NCBI GenBank assembly: GCA_016718845.1
Contig: JADKCK010000006.1
Location: 1-64,000, forward strand
DNA length: 64,000 nt
Direction of reading: 5' to 3'
DNA from: Sphingobacteriales bacterium
GTDB lineage: Bacteria > Bacteroidota > Bacteroidia > Chitinophagales > UBA2359
The position numbers and the translations under genes are program-made. The notes beneath the pieces were generated by a model. That model had not been told where the DNA came from, did no database searches, and saw only the letters and a program-made list of their open reading frames with translations. Numbering within the stretch: position 1 is the stretch's first letter; each line of letters begins with the position of its first letter. Below, piece after piece: positions 17,383 to 26,835 of this stretch.

Positions 17383-20300
17383 ATGCCCTTATTTCAACAA
17401 TCCGTACAAAAGAAATTCATAAAGGATTTAGATAAAGCAAAAGTAGAAGCAGCTTATCAAAAACTAATTGCACATTTCGGAAATATTGATGTGCAAGAAA
17501 ACATCAAAAAAGCAAAAGAAGAACAATATCAAGAAGGCTTTTTAAGAGAATTGTTCGTTGATGTATTGGGTTACGTACTCAATCCACAGCCGAATTATAA
17601 CCTCATCACAGAACAAAAAAACGAAAAAGATAGCAAAAAAGCAGACGCAATACTCAAAAATACGTCTAATGGGTTTAAACCCATTGGGATTATAGAATTG
17701 AAGTCAGTCAAAACAACTGATTTACAAGCCATTGAAATACAAGCATTTAACTACAAAAATAACCAAACTGAATGTGTTTATGTCGTAACTTCTAATTTCC
17801 AAAAGATACGTTTTTACATAGACAATGCCGTAGATTTTGAGGAATTTGATTTGTTCGATTTGAGCAAAGAACGGTTTGATTTATTATACTTGTGTTTACA
17901 GGTTGATAATATCTTATCGGATTTGCCTTTGCGTATCAAACAGGCATCGTTTGAACGGGAAGAAAATATCACTAAAAAGCTGTATGCCGATTATTCGCTT
18001 TTTAAACAAACACTTTTCAAAGACATTACCGACAACAATAAATCCAAGGGGTTTAAACCACTTGAACTGTTCAAAAAAACGCAAAAATTATTAGACCGTT
18101 TTTTGTTCATATTCTTTGCCGAAGATAAAGGACTTTTGCCGCCAAATTCTGTTTCAGAAATCCTAAATCAATGGGATAAATTGAAGGAATTAGACGCATA
18201 TCAACCGCTTTACAACCGTTTTAAGTTGTATTTCGGTTATTTAAACAATGGACATAAGGGTAAACATTATGCTATTTTTGCTTATAATGGTGGGCTTTTT
18301 GCGCCCGATGATTTATTAGATAACCTCAAAATAACAGACAATGTTTTATACAATCATTGCCAAGTTTTGAGCCATTACGATTTTGATACAGAGGTAGATA
18401 CTAATATTTTAGGACATATTTTTGAGCATAGTCTTAACGAAATTGATGAAGTAGCTGCTGATTCCAATGGGTCTAAACCCATTGGAATTGGGAAAAGAAA
18501 GAAAGACGGTATCTTTTACACACCCCGATATATTACAAAGTACATTGTACACAGTACAATAGGCGAATTGTGCAAACAGAAAAAACTAACATTAGGGCTT
18601 GATAATGAAGCACTTGTAAAAGCAGATACAAAAAAAGACCGCAAACTTTATCAAGTAAAAATAGACGAATATCGTAAGTGGTTGTTACAATTGACCATAT
18701 TAGACCCTGCATGTGGCTCGGGTGCATTTTTAAATCAAGCATTTGAATTTTTATTACAAGAACATCGCCTTATTGACAGCATGACCGCTATGCTTTTTGG
18801 CGATAGTTTGGTTATGACAGATAACGTAACCGAGATATTGGAAAACAATATTTATGGCGTGGATATAAACGAGGAAAGTGTAGAAATTGCAAGGCTTTCT
18901 TTGTGGTTGAGAACGGCAAAAGTTGGAAGAAAATTGAACGATTTAAGCCACAATATCAAATGTGGTAACTCGCTTATCAGCGACCCGTTAGTAGCGGGTG
19001 ATTTGGCATTTGATTGGCATAAAGCGTTCCCACAAATTTTTCATCGTAAAGATAAGGAAGGTTTTCATGTTGTTTTGACAACGCATAATTCACGTACCTC
19101 AAAACGCATGATTGCTTATAAGGTTAAAAAAGGAGAACCACTTGAGTTTAATTTGGAAGACGAAATTGCTATGACAAAAATCATGCGGGACATTATTCTT
19201 GAAAAAGGCTATAATTGTATTGCCTATAATATTTGTAAAGACCATGTGCATTTGATTTTAGTCTGTGAATATTCAGACCTGGCAAATATTGTAAAGACCA
19301 TAAAAGGGAAATCGGCGTATTTATTTAATCGACGAGATGGTGGTAACAATGGGTTGAAACCCATTGAAGATAAATCCGATGGGTTTCAACCCATTGAATA
19401 TCAATCCAATGAGTTGAAACCCATCGGAGATGCGGCATCTCAATCCAATGGAGTTCAACCCATTGCTGAATCCGTTTGGTCTCAAAAATTCTTTCGGGCA
19501 TTTTTAGACTCTTGGGAATTAGCCGAACTATCCAAAAACAGGGCTGGATTTATAATGATACCTATTTGGACAATGCCATAAATTACGTGCAAAACAATCG
19601 AAACAAGCATGGTTTGCCACAATCTGATGAACTTGATGCACTTATCGCTTCTTTTTGTAAAAATACCGAGGAGGCGTATGCCCCTGAAATAACAGGTGGT
19701 TTTGACGTGATTATTGGTAATCCGCCTTATGTAAATGCAAAAGGACAAATTTTACTGATGCTCACAAAGAATATTTTTATAAAAATTACCAAACTGCTAT
19801 CTATCAAATCGATACATACATATTATTTTTTGAACGTTTGAAAATGCTCCTAAATAAGGAAAGTTTAGGTTGTTATATCGTACCTAATGCTTGGCTTAAT
19901 AATTTATTATTGGCAAATATCCGAAAATATATTTTAGACAATTTTCAACTCAAAAGCATTGTAAATACACCAATTGGTGTTTTTGCTGATGCTACCGTTG
20001 ATACTATTATTTTTAATGTTTGTAACAATAATAGTAGAAATGAATTTGTAGAAATCTATCAAGCTGAAAATCAAGATATTAAGCATCTGCAAAGCGTCAA
20101 GCAAGAACGTTTTTTAAATAACGATAACTATACAATTGACTTATTGACCAATGATGTCACAAAAATATTTATCGTCAAAATGGAAGAAAATACTGTTTCA
20201 TTGGAGAGTATTACGGATATGTCCGGCGGTATAAAAGAATATCAAGCAGGAAAAGGAAAACCTAAACAAACTGATAGTGAAAGATTAGAAAATAAATTTA

Positions 20301-21106
20301 ATGCGTCCTTCAAAGAAAATGATACTTTTTTACCGCATATATTAGGTGCAAATATTCAAAATTATATATTGAACTGGGAAGGAAATTATTTGAGCTATGG
20401 TGAATGGCTTGCAGAGCCACGCAAGAAGAAATATTTTGAAGGAGAACGATTAATTATAAGAGAAATACCCTCAAAAGCAGGTTTGGTAGTTGCTTACACA
20501 AATGAAATTTTTACCATAAAAAACTCTGCCCATATTGTGTTACCACAAGATAAAACGTATCCAATAAAGGCATTATTGGCGTTGTTAAACTCAAAACTAA
20601 TGGGTTACTATTTCAAGTTTAAATTTTCAGAATTTGATACCGTTTTCCCAAAAGCAAAAATAGGACAATGTAAGTTACTACCTATCAAAAAGTTAAACGA
20701 CAATAATAAAGAGCAATATCAACATTTAGCCGAATTAACAGATAATTTGATTGAGTTTTTGAATAGCCATAAAAAACAAACCAATCGTTTCATCAAACTC
20801 ATTACATCAATGGGTAATCCAAGGGGTTTAAACCCCTTGAAAAACCCCTTGAAAATGACAATCAATAAAAAAATAGAGAAATGGTATGAAATGAGTTTTG
20901 GAGAGTTCCGCAAAGAGTTGGCAAAACAAAAAATAGCCATTCCGATAAGGGAACTTATGGACTATCAAGAGTTATTCGATACCAACGCATCGCAGATTAA
21001 AGAGCTACAAGCCAAGATAATCAATACTGAAAAAGCAATTGATAAATTGGTTTATGCGCTTTATGACTTAACAAGCGAAGAAATACAAGTAATTGAAAAT
21101 CAATAA
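17383..21106 (+). CDS. type IIG restriction endonuclease/DNA methyltransferase with embedded Y1-transposase-like domain, two frameshifts
   Basis: After correcting two single-base losses in A-runs (near 19541 and 19752) this is one protein of about 1241 residues. The N-terminal nuclease is a PD-(D/E)XK type: KADAIL, then IIELKSVKTTDL. The N6-adenine methyltransferase follows, with SAM motif LTILDPACGSGAFLNQ, then NNIYGVDINEESVEIARLSL, and catalytic motif FDVIIGNPPYVN. The C-terminal part (GANIQNYILNWEGNYLSYGEW, NSAHIVLP) resembles the TaqI/Eco57I-like specificity domain. Such enzymes modify and cut at one recognition site. Unusually, a Y1/HUH-like domain sits between LAFDWHKAFPQIF and the NPPY motif (residues about 554-770). 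The gene is visibly AT-richer than its neighbours and stands alone next to a tRNA, which suggests transfer. It carries eight palindromes, listed separately. Confidence 0.85.
17668..17685. repeat. in-frame palindrome 1 in the restriction gene
   Basis: AATGGGTTTAAACCCATT, a perfect 18-bp palindrome read as N-G-F-K-P-I. It lies between the nuclease Asp segment (KADAIL) and the ELK segment. Confidence 0.9.
18045..18064. repeat. in-frame palindrome 2 in the restriction gene
   Basis: CAAGGGGTTTAAACCACTTG, palindromic apart from one pair, read as K-G-F-K-P-L. Confidence 0.85.
18461..18488. repeat. in-frame palindrome 3 in the restriction gene
   Basis: Arms of 14 bp with one mismatch around CCAATGGGTCTAAACCCATT, read as N-G-S-K-P-I-G, upstream of the methyltransferase domain. 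Confidence 0.88.
19042..19694 (+). mobile_element. Y1 (HUH) transposase-like domain inside the restriction gene
   Basis: This segment codes for about 217 residues inserted before the NPPY motif. It has the order expected of an IS200/REP-associated tyrosine transposase: a beta strand VVLTTHNS, the metal-binding HUH motif as DHVHLIL (His 621 and His 623), helix IVKTIKGKSAYLFN, then VWSQKFF, and a late helix with the candidate catalytic tyrosine in INYVQNNRNKHGL (about Tyr 735 after frame correction). The signature residues all look intact. It may be a domesticated transposase domain or a fused REP-specific nuclease; which one cannot be told from sequence. Confidence 0.75.
19347..19466. repeat. 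cluster of four in-frame palindromes inside the Y1 domain
   Basis: Copies at 19347-19366, 19378-19395, 19406-19427 and 19445-19466, about 30 bp apart, all variants of CAATGGGTTTAAACCCATTG. They are read as N-G-L-K-P-I-E, D-G-F-Q-P-I-E, N-E-L-K-P-I-G and N-G-V-Q-P-I-A. They fall in one loop between YLFN and VWSQ, and each keeps the reading frame. Confidence 0.9.
20820..20839. repeat. palindrome 8 in the restriction gene
   Basis: CAAGGGGTTTAAACCCCTTG is a perfect 20-bp palindrome followed by a partial second arm (AACCCCTTGAAA). It is read in a different codon phase from the others (R-G-L-N-P-L). Confidence 0.88.
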
Positions 21107-21131
21107 TTTAGTGTTTAAGTTCAATAAAAAT

Positions 21132-21167
21132 AGCTCAAAAATACTTGAGCCATCACATTTTTTTTTA
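21132..21167 (+). terminator. weak terminator after the restriction gene
   Basis: GCTCAA (21133-21138) pairs with TTGAGC (21145-21150); a T-run begins 8 bp later. Confidence 0.45.
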
Positions 21168-21212
21168 CACTACTGATTGAATTGCTTGACTAATACCGTT
21201 GCAAATATCAAT

Positions 21213-21251
21213 AAAAAAAGTGGGAAAACCAAAGGTTTTCCCACTTTTTTG
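21213..21251. terminator. bidirectional terminator between convergent genes
   Basis: AAGTGGGAAAACC pairs with GGTTTTCCCACTT, with A- and T-runs on the two sides. It serves the minus-strand T9SS gene ending at 21276 and probably the restriction gene. Confidence 0.88.
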
Positions 21252-21275
21252 ATTTGTACCTAATAAACAAGCTAA

Positions 21276-23515
21276 TTATTTAACAAACTTAGCGGTAGCC
21301 AACGATTTGCCATCGTTGATAGCCACAAAGTATACGCCGCTGGTGTAGTTGTTGGTGTTAAGCACTAATTGGTTAAAGCCAGTTTGTGCATTTGCTTGGT
21401 AAGTATCTACCACTCTACCTGTAAGGTCGTAGATGGTGGCGGTTTATGGCTGTTGCCTGTGTAGCTAAATGTTAGGGTAGCTGTGTTGGTAACAGGCATA
21501 GGCATAATGTTGGCAATCTGGAAACTTGGGTTGGCATTAGCCACGCCAATACCAGTACTAACTACCAAGTTGCTGGCAACAGCTAAGTTCAACTCGCCGC
21601 AAATAAGGCTGTTGGTAATTAGCTGGTTTATTTCACCGATAGTAGTTGTGCTTTGTACGGTTGCATAATCGGCATCGGATACCGATAGGGTGTGCAATAC
21701 ATAGCTGCCATCGTTTACGTTGGTGAATACGCCATTGGTATTTTGGTAGGCAATGGTATAGGTTGGTGCGTTGTTTTGGCTTAGGTAGTATACATAGGTA
21801 TACTCGGCATTGCTGTTGTAACCGCTGGCTGCTACCACAATGTCGTTGCCATTTACGGCAGGGTTGGCTACTGTACCTGCTTCGGCAAGGCACTGCGAGC
21901 CACAAGCTATTAGGCTAACCAAATCAACAAAAAAGTTAGTAGTACCTACGCCAGTAGTAGTGCTTTCGAAGGCAATTGTGTGTGCTGCACCGTTGGCATA
22001 AGCTGATAAGTCAACGGTTACTTGGGTATATTCTTGATAACTTGAGCTGTCGGTATCGGCTACATTAAACACTTCGTTACCATCAACGGTTACGCGCATA
22101 AAGTCGTTGCCCGAGCCACCTGCAACGGGTATAGCCAAATAAAAACTTAATTCGGCAGAGTTGGCAGGGATAGTTACGGTTTGTATCATCGAGCCTATTT
22201 CTTCTACATCGGCTACACCACCAAACCATACCCAAAACTGACCATCGTAGGCAAGGCTTGTGCCATTTGCGGTACAAGCGCCGTCGCATAATGGGGTACC
22301 GAAGTTACTTGATGCTGCTTCCCATGTACCGTCGTTTGCTTCAAAGCTACCATCTGCCATTACATCGCAGGCAGCAGGGCAAGTTTGTGTAATTTCGCCT
22401 TGAGCATCGCAATCGCCGCCTGTGCTAGTAGTTATAGTAACTATGGTTCCGCTGGCATAGGGTCCAAAGGTAGTTAAGCCTACACCAGTAACGGTAGCGG
22501 TATTGCCTTGGTCGTCTGATATATCAAACGAGGCTAATTCGCCCATTGAGGTAGTGCTAATTTCGATGTTAAATTCGCCATCAACACAAGTAGTAGCGGC
22601 TAAACCTATTTGAGGGCAAGCGGGTACGCAGTTAGGGTCGCCTTCGCCATAAAGTGTAACAGCAACCGAGTTACCTGTTTGTGTACAAGTAGCGTCAAGT
22701 ACCAATGTGGCAAAGGCTGCACCTGCGGCATTGTCGGCATTAGCAAATACAACGGGTGTAAAATAGTAAGTGCCAGCAGGCAACGAAACGCCATCGTTTA
22801 AAAATAACAATGGGTTTGAAGGTGCAACGGCAACAATAGGGAAGTTACCAGCAAACGAAGCCTCGGTGTTTGGCGATGCAGAGCCGCTGATGTCTTCGGT
22901 GCTTACTACCCATACAAAGCCACTAACGCCATCGGTTGGGATAACAACATCTGATACCACTAAATCGGTGGTTTCGTTAAAACAGATATCGGCAGTACCC
23001 GATGCAGTACCTGCTGCGGCATCGGCACAAGCTACTACTACACAATCTACGCCCGAGTTGGTGGTAACGGTAGGCACGCCATTGTCTGTTTGGGCAACGG
23101 CTCCGCCGCAATCGTTGGCAGTTGATATGGTAAAGAATGCCGTTCCGCTTTCGGTGGCATCAAAAGTAACGGTACAACCTTCTACGGTTGCCAATACTGT
23201 TCCACCGTCAACATTGCCTGCTGCAGGTGTACCGTTTAGTATTACGGTAATAACAGCGGGTGCGCCCCAAGCATTTTCGTCGTAGCCATTGCAAATGTCA
23301 AAGGTGTAATTACCACCTGCTACCACATCGGTAAAATAAATTTCGTTGAGCCAAGCAGCATAAGGAGCTGATAACGTCTCGCCGTTGCAGCCTGCTACGT
23401 CAATGCCTTGGTTGTTGTAAGGACCACCTGCATACTGTGTGCAAGCGGTTTGTGCCATTAGGTTGCTAAGGTTGCAACAGCACAAGATAGAAAAGAAAAG
23501 TAAAGCCTTTTTCAT
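21276..23515 (-). CDS. T9SS cargo protein, C-terminal sorting domain split by a frameshift
   Basis: About 746 residues once the frame is corrected. It begins with a signal peptide (MKKALLFFSILCCCNLSNLM, cleavage after AQ). The body consists of beta-sandwich repeats with paired Cys and Ser/Thr/Val-rich strands; the segment CDVMADGSFEANDGTWEAASS to about residue 590 looks like a carbohydrate-binding-type jelly roll. In the original frame the protein ends at 21407 in a nonsense tail (PPPSTTLQVEW). Loss of one base in an A-run near 21443 explains this: the other frame continues IYDLTGRVVDTYQANAQ, GVYFVAINDGKSLATAKFVK and stops at 21276, a normal type IX sorting domain. Function beyond surface display is unknown. 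Confidence 0.88.
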
Positions 23516-23552
23516 GATAATTGTTGAAAAATTTAAAGATTAAGTTTATTTT

Positions 23553-24392
23553 TTAAGTTATAACATGCCATTCTTTATGTTTAAAGTTGGCGGGGTTAGC
23601 CATTTTTACGCTTTCGCCGCTGGGTTTTAGCAGGTAAAAACCTTGTCGTTTGGCGTAGGTTTCTACTTCGGGCGATACTATCATAGCGCCAATGCAGCCT
23701 AGTAATATTTTATCTTTGGCTCCTTTGGGCGGCGTTATGGTGCATTTTTCCATACGGGCTATGTGTTCGTCTACATCGTCTTTTTTGAGTTGGTTTTTTA
23801 CTTCGGTAATTACGGCATACTCCGAGTTGACGAGCAAAATATCTATTTCGTATAAAAACTCGCCATTTTTTGTTTCTTGTTGATAGTGATACATAACGCT
23901 GTCTAAATGTATGCCTCGTTTGTCAAAAAGGTGTTTGATGCGTTCTCTTACTTGTGCTTCGGCATAAAGTCCTAATACGTCGCCAAGTTCGGCTATTTTT
24001 CGTCCTAGTTCTTTTAGCATACGGTTATTTGCTTGAAGGTCTTTTTCTCTTGCTTTTTCGCGCTCTTCGGCTGCTTTTTTTGCTCTTCTGCCCCAGCACG
24101 TTTTTCGTGTTCTTCGGCGCTTTTCGCCTTCGCTTTCTGCGTTCTCTGCTTCGGCAAACGTTTTCGTGTTCTTCGGCTGCTTTTCTTCGCTTCGGGCCAA
24201 CGTTTTCGTGTTCTTCGGCTGCTTTTGCGTTCTTCTGCTTCGGCGCAAACGTTGTTTCTTCCCCGCGTGTTTTCGCTCTTCTGCCTCTTTTTTTCGTTCT
24301 TCTGCCTCTTTTTTGCGCTCTTCGGTTATGGCGGCTATTTGTTTGGCGTTTTCCATCAAAATAGCCCAGATATTATCCAAGGTTAGTTCCAT
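23553..24392 (-). CDS. coiled-coil protein with C-terminal PD-(D/E)XK-like nuclease domain (DUF3782-like)
   Basis: 279 residues. It starts MELTLDNIWAILMENAKQIA, runs into a charged coiled coil with (K)EAEERK-type repeats, and ends in a compact domain with YEIDILLVNSEYAVITEVKN, the Asp and Glu-x-Lys arrangement of the PD-(D/E)XK fold. Proteins of this type are common in Bacteroidota and cyanobacteria as multi-copy families of unknown role. The stretch 24080-24290 is odd: repeats of AAAGCAGCCGAAGAACACGA are read in shifting frames, producing Arg/Thr/Pro-rich text (RRSRRTQKQPKNTKT) in place of Glu/Ala/Lys heptads, and the frame then returns. Compensating indels in the repeats are the simplest reason. 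A TATCTTTG element lies at 24430-24437. Confidence 0.75.
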   Translation of the reverse strand: MELTLDNIWAILMENAKQIAAITEERKKEAEERKKEAEERKHAGKKQRLRRSRRTQKQPKNTKTLARSEEKQPKNTKTFAEAENAESEGEKRRRTRKTCWGRRAKKAAEEREKAREKDLQANNRMLKELGRKIAELGDVLGLYAEAQVRERIKHLFDKRGIHLDSVMYHYQQETKNGEFLYEIDILLVNSEYAVITEVKNQLKKDDVDEHIARMEKCTITPPKGAKDKILLGCIGAMIVSPEVETYAKRQGFYLLKPSGESVKMANPANFKHKEWHVIT

Positions 24393-24429
24393 AAATTGGG
24401 TTTTTTATTGATGATAATGGATTAGCGTA

Positions 24430-24437
24430 CAAAGATA
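24430..24437 (-). promoter_or_regulatory. -7 promoter element for the gene at 24392
   Basis: TATCTTTG on the minus strand, 38 bp upstream of the ATG. Confidence 0.6.
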
Positions 24438-24488
24438 CCAATAAAATTGGTTTGGTGGGTATATACGGGTTATTTTTTTGAGAAATAG

Positions 24489-25655
24489 TTACACGTCGTA
24501 GGTTATTTGTACGGTATTGGTTTGTGGTTCGGCTTGGCAAGTTAGTATATAGCCGTCTTTTATTTCTTTGTCTGATAACGAGTAACAAGCTCGCATTTCT
24601 ACTTTGCCACTTGTTATTTTGCCTTTGCACGAGGCGCAAACGCCTGCTTCGCACATAAATGGGGCATCGATACCTGCATCTAAACAAGCGCTTAGTATGG
24701 TTTGTTTTTTGCCAACATTTATAATGTGTTTTTTACCGTTTAGGGTTATAGTTGCTTCGGCTCCGTTGTTGGTGGTGTTAGTATTATTTGGGGTAGATGT
24801 AGTTTGTGGTTGATTTTCGTGTGGTTGTTTTTCTATCTCAAAGTACTCTACATGTACCACATTGTTGGTTAGCATTAGGCTTTTGGTAAGGGCGTTTTGC
24901 ACTTCTTGCATCATGGGTGTTGGACCACAAATATAATGTTCAACGCGATTTATGGCAATACCGCTAAAAGTGTCGCGCAAAAACTGGGCGTAATCGGCTT
25001 GTTTAAAAATGCCGTTTAAGCCTGTCCATTTTGCGGGTGGATTGTCTAATATATGGTATACAAAAAAGCGGTTCAAATACTCTTTGCTTAGTTCTTTTAG
25101 TTCTAAGTTATAAATAATTTGGTCTTCGTTGCGGTTGGCATACAACAAAATAACGTTGCTTTGGGTTTGCGACAAAACGGTTTTGGCAATAGATAGCATG
25201 GGTGTAATACCGCTTCCGCCGGCATACAAAAAGTAGTTGTCGGTGTAGGGGTCTAAAGAGGGGGTAAAGTTGCCTAATGGCGGAAACACCTCGAGGGTGT
25301 CGCCACGCTGCAGTTTATCTACTAACCAACCCGATACGGCGCCGCCTACTTTGCGTTTAACGGCAATACGGTAATAATTATTGCTATAAGGGCAAGATGA
25401 TAACGAATAAGAGCGTAAATATACCTGATCATCGAGGTTTAGACGTAAAGTAACGTATTGCCCAGCTTTATAGGTAAATATGGTTTGTAAATCGGCAGGA
25501 ATATCGAGGTAGATAGAAACTGCATCGGGTGTTTCGTGAACAACTTTTGCTACGGTAATGCTATAAAACCGTTTATCGGATAATGGTTTGGCAACAGGCT
25601 GTGGTTGCGTAACTTCAACGGTTTGTTTTTTCTTAAAAAAATCGAATAAACCCAT
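24489..25655 (-). CDS. PaaE-like ferredoxin-NAD(P)H oxidoreductase with C-terminal 2Fe-2S ferredoxin domain
   Basis: 388 residues with three domains. An FAD-binding barrel spans about 25-130 (RSYSLSSCP, the flavin motif RxYS). An NAD(P)-binding domain spans about 130-265 (LYAGGSGITPMLSI; end motif YICGPTPMM). A plant-type ferredoxin domain starts at about 295 (CEAGVCASCKGKI, with a fourth Cys in ACYSLS). It passes electrons from NAD(P)H through FAD to the 2Fe-2S centre and on to an oxygenase or desaturase partner. The closest recognisable relative is PaaE of phenylacetyl-CoA epoxidase, but no paaABCD genes are here, so another partner is likely. It lies downstream of an AT-rich leader and is not clearly in an operon. 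Confidence 0.9.
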   Translation of the reverse strand: MGLFDFFKKKQTVEVTQPQPVAKPLSDKRFYSITVAKVVHETPDAVSIYLDIPADLQTIFTYKAGQYVTLRLNLDDQVYLRSYSLSSCPYSNNYYRIAVKRKVGGAVSGWLVDKLQRGDTLEVFPPLGNFTPSLDPYTDNYFLYAGGSGITPMLSIAKTVLSQTQSNVILLYANRNEDQIIYNLELKELSKEYLNRFFVYHILDNPPAKWTGLNGIFKQADYAQFLRDTFSGIAINRVEHYICGPTPMMQEVQNALTKSLMLTNNVVHVEYFEIEKQPHENQPQTTSTPNNTNTTNNGAEATITLNGKKHIINVGKKQTILSACLDAGIDAPFMCEAGVCASCKGKITSGKVEMRACYSLSDKEIKDGYILTCQAEPQTNTVQITYDV

Positions 25656-25832
25656 GCTTGGTAATTGTAAGTTGTAAATTGTAAATTATAAATAAATTTT
25701 TTACTTTTTTGTAATTTACTTTATTTGTAGGTTGGTATTTAAAAATAGTTTGTTTGCTTGGATGGTTATCCAAATTGGGTGCAAAGTTCGTGTTTATTTG
25801 TGGTATTTTGCGCTTTTTTGTTGGGTAAATGC

Positions 25833-25868
25833 AAAAATAGCTTGCCAATATACTTGACAAGCTATTTT
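25833..25868 (-). terminator. terminator of the VWA gene
   Basis: AAAAATAGCTTG pairs with CAAGCTATTTT over a short loop, about 19 bp past the stop of the minus-strand VWA gene. Confidence 0.8.
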
Positions 25869-25886
25869 GTTATGCTAGTTTAGGTG

Positions 25887-26558
25887 TTACACCTTTTCAT
25901 TGTCTTTATCTTCGTTAAAATAATCTTCTTTTACCGATCGTTTTTTAGAAACTTTATCATAGTACGATGCTCGTGACATTTTTTCTTTTCTGAACATAGC
26001 TTCTGTTTCTTCGATATTGCTGTTATACATCAAGTAGTTAGGCACGCCCATATCTCTGGATACTTGTTCTACGTTTTGGTTGGCACCAATATACGTAAAT
26101 GTCCATTTGCCGGTGGCTTGTAGTTCGGTTAGTAGTTCGTTAATGGCTTTGCGCGAAAACTCTTTCGAGGCGTTTTCTTCGCCATCGGTAATAATGGTTA
26201 CTAATACGTTGTAATCGGTGTGGGTAGACAGGTCGTTTTTTAGTCGCAGCACGCTTTGCCCTATAGCATCGTAAAGTGGGGTTGAGGCGTTTGGCTGATA
26301 CAGTTGGTCGTTGAGTAATTGCAACGAGGCAATAGGATTGTTATACAATAAGGCTTTAATGCCCAGGCCATTAAAGGTAGTTAGGCTCACAAAGTGGCGT
26401 TGTTCGGGGTATTGTGCTTCGGCACCTACTATGGTTTGCACAATTTCGTTAAAGCCCTCGATGGTGCTTCGTTTGATGCTGTTCATCGAGCCGCTTTCGT
26501 CTAAAATAACCAAGTTGTAAATGGCATGTGGGGTAGCTGTTGCTTTGTCGGGAATCAT
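25887..26558 (-). CDS. von Willebrand factor A domain protein
   Basis: 223 residues, essentially one VWA domain. The metal-ion-dependent adhesion site is visible as DESGSM (residues about 19-24), a Thr in STPLYDAIG, and a later Asp in ITDGEENASK. Such cytoplasmic, signal-less VWA proteins take part in metal-dependent protein contacts, often with AAA ATPases or in stress operons. Here no such partner is adjacent. The C-terminus is Lys/Glu/Asp-rich. It is a single gene with a terminator at 25833 and no clear promoter element. Confidence 0.9.
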   Translation of the reverse strand: MIPDKATATPHAIYNLVILDESGSMNSIKRSTIEGFNEIVQTIVGAEAQYPEQRHFVSLTTFNGLGIKALLYNNPIASLQLLNDQLYQPNASTPLYDAIGQSVLRLKNDLSTHTDYNVLVTIITDGEENASKEFSRKAINELLTELQATGKWTFTYIGANQNVEQVSRDMGVPNYLMYNSNIEETEAMFRKEKMSRASYYDKVSKKRSVKEDYFNEDKDNEKV

Positions 26559-26786
26559 GTTGGTAAATTATTTTGGGTGATAAATATAGAGATATACAAA
26601 TGTTTCGTTTTTGCGAAAAATAAGAGATTTTATTTGCCCAAAGTGAGCAAACTCAAACTAAAATCTTCGTTCTATGTAACAAACCCGAACTACGCTACTA
26701 AAGTTCCCGAATTGAGGGATTTTTAGCATTTTTTTGAAAAAACGCATGGTAGGTGTTTAAAATGAGCATGTTTGCATAAAAAGTAT

Positions 26787-26794
26787 TACTTTTG
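26787..26794 (+). promoter_or_regulatory. -7 promoter element fixing the start at 26836
   Basis: TACTTTTG matches TAnnTTTG and lies directly before an in-frame TTG at 26797, which it would leave untranscribed or at the very 5' end; the ATG at 26836 is the usable start. Confidence 0.6.
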
Positions 26795-26835
26795 CTTTGT
26801 TTAAAACTTGTTTATTTTCACTTCAATCCAATTCG

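Noticed and set aside
19540..19760. Programmed ribosomal frameshifting in the restriction gene
   Set aside because: No slippery heptamer with a downstream structure is evident, and the same kind of run deletion occurs in unrelated genes in the window.
24489..25655. Part of a phenylacetate degradation operon
   Set aside because: No other paa gene is adjacent, so only the reductase family is called.
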